A program made the translations under genes and the position numbers. This document shows positions 59,690 to 64,000 of a DNA stretch of 64,000 bases, in pieces (position 1 is the stretch's first letter; each line of letters begins with the position of its first letter). The notes below the pieces were generated by a model. That model did no database searches and was not told where the DNA came from. It saw only the letters and a program-made list of their open reading frames with translations. The stretch comes from Bolinopsis microptera (taxonomy: Eukaryota > Ctenophora > Tentaculata > Lobata > Bolinopsidae): NCBI RefSeq assembly GCF_026151205.1, contig NC_087083.1, positions 10,910,944-10,974,943 on the forward strand, written 5' to 3'.

Positions 59690-60045
59690 GGATCTTTTGC
59701 TTTGATCCACGCTCTAATCTTACGCTTTTGTCACTGGCACTTCAGTACTTTTTTGAGTTCCGCTGTTTTAGCCTTTTAGGGGGCAATGACTTTTGGTGCT
59801 GAGTTACATCGTGCTGGTATTCAGTGAAATTCCTCTGTAAGTGTACAGACATTTATGAGACGTTGGTAGAATGTCATGCACGCATGTGTCCATAGAATTA
59901 GTTCCCAAGTTAAAAACATGAGGTACAAGTTATTAACTGCCCAGAATAAACGTATTAAAACTTAATAATCTTGTAAAATGTTGAGTTGCTTTTAAACCGA
60001 TGTCCTAGTGTGTTTTAGTAATTATATCCACCAGCGTGCGCTTTT
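59690..60045. other. Gene-free stretch
   Basis: No feature recognised. Confidence 0.35.
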
Positions 60046-60049
60046 TCGC

Positions 60050-60165
60050 ATAGCGGGCTCTCACCAGCCCGCTGTCAAAGGGCCCGTTATCTCTACAGCC
60101 CGCTCATGATATAGCCCGCTAACAAGTGACATTTAATTTGACCAGTAGCAATATAGCCCGGAGTT
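60050..60165. repeat. AGCCCGCT repeats
   Basis: AGCGGGCT, CAGCCCGCT, GGGCCCG, CAGCCCGCT, TAGCCCGCT and TAGCCCGG occur within about 110 bp in both orientations, a GC-rich cluster able to form several small stems. Confidence 0.6.
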
Positions 60166-60169
60166 CTCT

Positions 60170-60895
60170 AAAATATTTTCAGTTTCTGTATCGTCTCCAT
60201 GTGAAATTCCATAAGACAACAACTTACAAGTTACTTAGAACTATAGTTGAAACCGGTTTAATTCATTAACGATGAATTCAATTGCAATAATCGTACAGTG
60301 AGCTAATTAGTGTAGTTTCTGTTTCTAAATTCCCACGGCAATATGCAGTGGATGTAAAGAATTTATCAACTGTAAACTCTGATCGATCACCCTCTATCGG
60401 ACGCTATATCAGTTGTCACGCAGTTTGCCATGATTGGCTCATAATTAACACGTGACACTGACACACTGTTACTATGGTTACCAAATTCGTGGAGACGTCC
60501 AGACTAAATTCTAAGCCGGTGATCTCTATTATAGTATCGATAATTGTTTTGTGTTTACCATTTCAGTTGTGTTTACCATTTTCATTTCACTAGTTCAGTC
60601 GATAAATCTTGAAATGTAGGCCGAAATTTTAGATGATATTTTGCCCTGTTTTTGTTTTGAAACTGCCATTTAAATTGATGTTATGAATAATGAATTTGAT
60701 CTTTAACTTTCATATTAAATGTCCATGATCAGACTGTGATCTCGAGCTCTCTGGGTTACTACTTTTAAGTGTCCAGCCACTCAGTAGCTGCTACAGAAAC
60801 TGTAGTAACTGGTTACCCGGGTAACCTTGGTTACCCAGGTAACTGACATGATAATGACAACTAACTTGGTAGTAGAGGGCTCTGTGGCGACTGGT
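60170..60895. other. Gene-free stretch with GGTTACC palindrome
   Basis: GGTTACCCGGGTAACC (60,812-60,827) is a perfect 16-bp palindrome, followed at once by TGGTTACCCAGGTAAC. No gene supported. Confidence 0.4.
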
Positions 60896-60909
60896 GGTGC
60901 TTGTTCTGG

Positions 60910-61120
60910 TTCCAGGGAGGGAGAGGGGAGAGAGGTAGAGAAGTATAGAGGAAGAGTAGGAGAGAAAGAGAGGGAGATAAAGAGAGAGGGAGATAAAGAG
61001 AGAGGGATAGAGGGAGAGAGGGACGTAAGGAGAGTGGGAGAAGGAGAAAGGATAGGGAGAGAGTGAGAGAGGGATAGAGGGATAGAGGGAGAGAGGGAGA
61101 GAAGGAGAGAGGGAGAGAGG
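60910..61120. repeat. Purine-only GAGA/GGGA tract
   Basis: About 200 bp almost free of C and T on the plus strand, in GAGAGGGAGATAAA and GAGAGAGGGATAGAGG units. Could adopt triplex-type structure. Frames of 79 and 131 codons across it are low-complexity artefacts. Confidence 0.85.
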
Positions 61121-61329
61121 CCTATATTTTGATCGTTTACATTAAAATATGTACCTGAAACAATGAGCTGAAACATTGTTTGATAGCAGCCGGTTTTTCG
61201 TTCTACAGTCAGTCATTTTGGCCTGTTTTACATATTAAACCAAAAGCAACATGATTTTTTTGTAACTTTTCTGAAATCTTGTACATTAATTTGCTGTGAT
61301 TGTTGCAAACTGAAGCTTTGTGATAAACG

Positions 61330-61380
61330 CCCGCTGATGGATATACACGATATCATTCCTCGCCTCGAGGGCGGAACTAT
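61330..61380. repeat. Partial copy of the 61.5-kb foldback arm
   Basis: GCTGATGGATATACACGATA and CTCGAGGGCGGAACTATCG resemble the left arm of the neighbouring foldback (GCTGGTGGATATAATCCACA and CCGCGGGCGGAA). Confidence 0.5.
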
Positions 61381-61479
61381 CGAATTAGAAACATGTTGAA
61401 AGTAAAAGTGAAACTAAATTAAAAACGGATCTCTTGAAGAAACTAAAGTAAAAACTAATATCTGTAAGAAAAAGCTCAC

Positions 61480-61688
61480 GCTGGTGGATATAATCCACAT
61501 CACCTCGACCCGCGGGCGGAAAAATCGTATAGCACTCGGGCCCGATGGGCCCTCCGTGCTATACGAAAATATGTCCTCCTCGGGCTAGCGCCCTCGGGGA
61601 CATATGAAATATTGCACGCGCGTGCGCGTGCAATATTTTGTTCCGCCCGCGAGTCTCCGGTGATATGTATATATATTGTGATCCAGCT
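61480..61688. repeat. GC-rich foldback with three internal hairpins (cloverleaf-like)
   Basis: An outer inverted repeat (left arm about 61,480-61,523 with GCTGGTGGAT..CATCACC..CGCGGGCGGAA; right arm about 61,640-61,688 with TTCCGCCCGCG..GGTGATATG..GATCCAGC) encloses three separate stems. Hairpin 1 is 61,525-61,566 (TCGTATAGCAC..GTGCTATACGA). Hairpin 2 is 61,569-61,605 (ATATGTCC..GGACATAT). Hairpin 3 is 61,608-61,637 (AATATTGCACGCG..CGCGTGCAATATT). The block is far more GC-rich than its surroundings. Confidence 0.8.
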
Positions 61689-61689
61689 G

Positions 61690-62145
61690 AAAATACCTGA
61701 CATACTGGAATTAGTACGTGATTGTTTTAAAATATTTGCACGCCTATGAAACAACGAGGATTCTTGTTTAGCTGGTATGCTTCCGCATGCTTGTAGTTTC
61801 CATGGTTACACCCTGTTTTTAGGTTACATGCTTGTATTGTATTAAAATATATCCTCATGTTTAGGTTTTAGCTTCTGTTAAGTATTCCCTCATGTCCGGC
61901 TTAAAACATTTGTTTCTGTTTGGCTTTAGATCTTTTCCGCTATTGTTTTCATTTTGATTATATGTTCGATTTCAATATATTCTTCTGGTCAAATTTATTT
62001 TCACTTGTATCATAATGGCTCCCTCATGTTTAGTTTTTATGAATATTGCCAAAATATTTCATTGTGTTTACATTTCAACCCCTCCAACTATGAAATTGTT
62101 TTCCTTATATGTTTGACTAAAACATTTCCTTCTGTTTAGGTTCTA
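61690..62145. other. Gene-free stretch with degenerate CTCATGTTTAGGTTTTAGC repeats
   Basis: CCTCATGTTTAGGTTTTAGC (61,852) and related stretches near 61,890, 62,022 and 62,130 look like an old tandem repeat running up to the first exon of the right-hand gene. Confidence 0.4.
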
Positions 62146-62159
62146 GCTCCTCCCACGAT

Positions 62160-62590
62160 ATGTTTTGTGGTGTATCTCTACTGCTGCTTTTCTGCATGAT
62201 AATGCTCGAGATACGTGGAGCGCCTATTCGTCAATCCTCAGGTAATTATTACTTGCTCTCGTAGTGCAATGTAGTTCAGTGTATCAATACTTAAAAGTAT
62301 TGCCATTAATGGCAACGTTTCATCCCAATAAAATAATAGTGTATGATTAAGTTACCAAAATAAATGATTCTTATACGTACTGACCAATGATTGTTACAAA
62401 ATTAAAAAACCCTTACTTATTATATTATATATTATTATATATTATAATTATATATTATATTATATCATTGATAATATAATCCTTACTTTCCTCAGAAGAC
62501 TATTCATCCTCTCCGTTAACGTGGCCTTATGGAGACTCAGGCCCCTTCCAAACGGGGAACGTTCTTCCAATTCGACTTCGCTGAACTCAG
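62160..62590 (+). CDS. Secreted small protein, signal-peptide exon plus second exon
   Basis: Exon 62160-62241 starts at an ATG and encodes MFCGVSLLLLFCMIM followed by LEIRGAPIRQSS: a hydrophobic signal sequence with a likely cleavage site near RGA|P. It ends at a good donor (TCAG|GTAATT) with one base left over. The next acceptor (TTTCCTCAG|A at 62,496) begins an exon ending at CTCAG|GTAAAC (62,590). Joined in this frame the exons give a 56-residue secreted peptide ending ..TGNVLPIRLR at TGA 62,582-62,584, six bases before the exon end. The product might be a small secreted peptide, or exon 1 may splice elsewhere. Family not recognised. Confidence 0.45.
62400..62480. repeat. AT-only palindromic tract in intron
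   Basis: TTATATTATATATTATTATA and ATTATATATTATATTATATC form overlapping palindromes just upstream of the acceptor at 62,495. Confidence 0.7.
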
Positions 62591-64000
62591 GTAAACACAT
62601 AAAATTAATCGCTGTACAATTTGTACAGCTTAGGACTTTCTGCACAATGTGTAGAGTTATGTTCATTTGATATTTTTTCCATTCTTTTTTCCCTTCTATT
62701 TGTTGTTTAAGTTATCTAACATGATGTTAACCCAGACTGGGCCGCACTGACGAGCCTCCATCCCCCGGAGCCACCCACCCCGAGGAAAATATCAAATATA
62801 AAACCTACGACGGTGCTGTTGAGTTGTATTTTACAGTAAGTTTACACTTTACACCTTTTTAAATGTTCTTTTGCACTTTAATACAACTTTTGAAAGTTCA
62901 GTTTATCGGATGAATATATATCCGATATTTTAAAGTAATTACAGCACTACAAATCTATTACATTTATTGAGGACGTTACAGAAGGAATTGATTTAATGTA
63001 GTTGATTGATTCCTTACTCTCCTCACGTCCGAAAAGGCGAAAATGGCGTTTCTCTAGTATCAAATATATAATATGCAGTGCTCCTCAGCTCCTGCTCCTG
63101 CATGTCGTTTGTAATTTGTGAAGCTTCACAAATGATTTATATTCCGGGGGTGCACTAGTCGTTGGTCTTCATTAGTGTAATTTCATGGGCTTGACAATAC
63201 GTTATATAAGGAATATATTATATAAGGAAGGAATTGTCAGCGAATTGTGTAGCTTCAACGCCTAGGCCAGTAATTCAAGTGCAGATTCCTCCTTAATTCC
63301 AGGTGAATCAGAGCTGACATTCTGCAAATCTGACGCCCTAATTATAGTCCTTGAAAGAGAAAAATTCCTGTTTTATACCTGGTTGTATACAGAAAAGTTA
63401 GACTTTGTCTATAAATAAAATTTTCTGCTGCCAAATTTAGAATCAGACCATTTTTATCGCGCCCAACAGGGAGGTGCCTGGCAAAAGGCATGAATTCTGG
63501 CAAAACAGCCTAGCACTGCCCTGGTGCAGTATTTTGATATGAATAATAAGATTAGCTGCTCTTCCCCTGCTCAAAGGCAGCCCACTTGGTGACGCAGACA
63601 TATTTTATCAGAAGTTTAATTTAATGACGCCAAATCAGAAATTTAGAAATTTTCTAATCATCAAATTTTCTGACGCACTTCCACGGAAAGTTACACCAGT
63701 TATTGATAAATTAAAAATTCGTAAGATTTTATAGAAAGACCGATGTCCCAAATGAAACCCCGTAGTATAACACCCCAAGTGCACCCTTAGTGTATCCGGC
63801 TGGACGTGTCAGATCATTCCGCATTTAACTTTATTCCCATATAATAATTGTCCGACTATTTTCTATCTTACTTTAATCTCAAATTTCTTCAGGCTGGACC
63901 GAGCACAGAAAGTACCGAAGGAAACAAAATCCATCCTTACAGATCAAAGAAGATGGCACATAAAGTAAAGTCAAAACATTTTATCGAATCTAATACTTTC
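62529..64000 (+). CDS. Multi-exon gene at right edge, partial
   Basis: A second frame runs through 62,529-62,590, 62,736-62,835 and 63,893-64,000 with consistent splice phases (2, then 0) and good sites: CTCAG|GTAAAC, CCCAG|A, ACA|GTAAGT and CTTCAG|G. From the ATG at 62,529 it reads METQAPSKRGTFFQFDFAEL, then RTDEPPSPGATHPEENIKYK..VELYFT, then AGPSTESTEGNKIHPYRSKK..FIESNTF, still open at the edge. Its frame has a TAA before the ATG in the same exon, so it cannot be joined to the signal peptide by the visible splice sites. A third frame through exons 2-4 is also open but stops at TAA 63,965-63,967. No family recognised. Confidence 0.45.
62836..63892. other. Intron of the right-edge gene
   Basis: About 1.06 kb between the exon ending at 62,835 and the acceptor at 63,892. 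No exon or repeat recognised inside. Confidence 0.4.

Noticed and set aside
60781-61176. 131-codon Ser/Leu/Pro-rich minus frame
   Set aside because: Low-complexity translation of the purine tract.
1-64000. tRNA or rRNA genes
   Set aside because: Scanned by eye for B-box and cloverleaf patterns and rRNA-like blocks; none convincing. A tRNA or Rfam scan was not possible here.

Overview
The window is AT-rich, intron-containing nuclear DNA from an animal. Evidence: GT-AG introns, a solute-carrier transporter, a Pointed (PNT/SAM) domain family, non-LTR retrotransposon remnants, and many mini- and microsatellites. The repeat content and reverse-transcriptase style would fit an early-branching metazoan such as a cnidarian, but nothing here fixes the species.

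Layout. Positions 1-1293 (minus strand) hold the first 431 codons of an SLC22-like organic-ion transporter, which continues off the left edge. From 1.3 to 21 kb the DNA is gene-poor: hairpins, minisatellites (4.4, 7.8, 8.9-9.5, 12.7-13.2, 17.9-18.2 kb), two large foldback elements capped by G/C tracts at TTAA (9.94-10.81 and 19.15-20.52 kb), a 5'-truncated non-LTR reverse transcriptase (10.88-11.99 kb) and one small intronless RRM gene like the SRSF3/7 RRM (16.65-16.98 kb).

The main feature is 21.7-46.7 kb: four tandem copies (spacing about 5.9-7.2 kb) of a seven-exon gene, annotated here as copies A, B, C and D. Each copy has a conserved promoter and leader exon. The spliced product is about 315 residues: a very short N-terminus, one transmembrane segment, a cytoplasmic-type linker rich in S/T-P sites with a YxN motif, a clear Pointed domain most like ETV6/Yan, and a short charged tail. 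I see no ETS DNA-binding domain. A membrane-anchored, ETS-less Pointed protein in a young tandem array is the best candidate here for an undescribed system. Only B is intact at every exon. A has a one-base deletion in exon 2, C has lost the exon-2 acceptor AG, and D has a retroelement insertion, a damaged last acceptor and a premature stop. The copies are mosaic, suggesting gene conversion or unequal exchange. Three of the four repeat units also carry an opposite-strand reading frame of about 115 codons, kept open in B and C and split in A by a 1.36-kb hAT-like element.

From 46.7 to 62 kb there is again little or no recognisable coding DNA: a 1.4-kb 25-bp minisatellite, an ACGTCA-rich stretch, a 33-bp minisatellite, a 450-bp CACTA microsatellite, small inverted-repeat elements and a cloverleaf-like foldback at 61.5 kb. 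The right end (62.16-64.0 kb) starts a multi-exon plus-strand gene: a signal-peptide exon and three further exons whose reading frames do not join simply.
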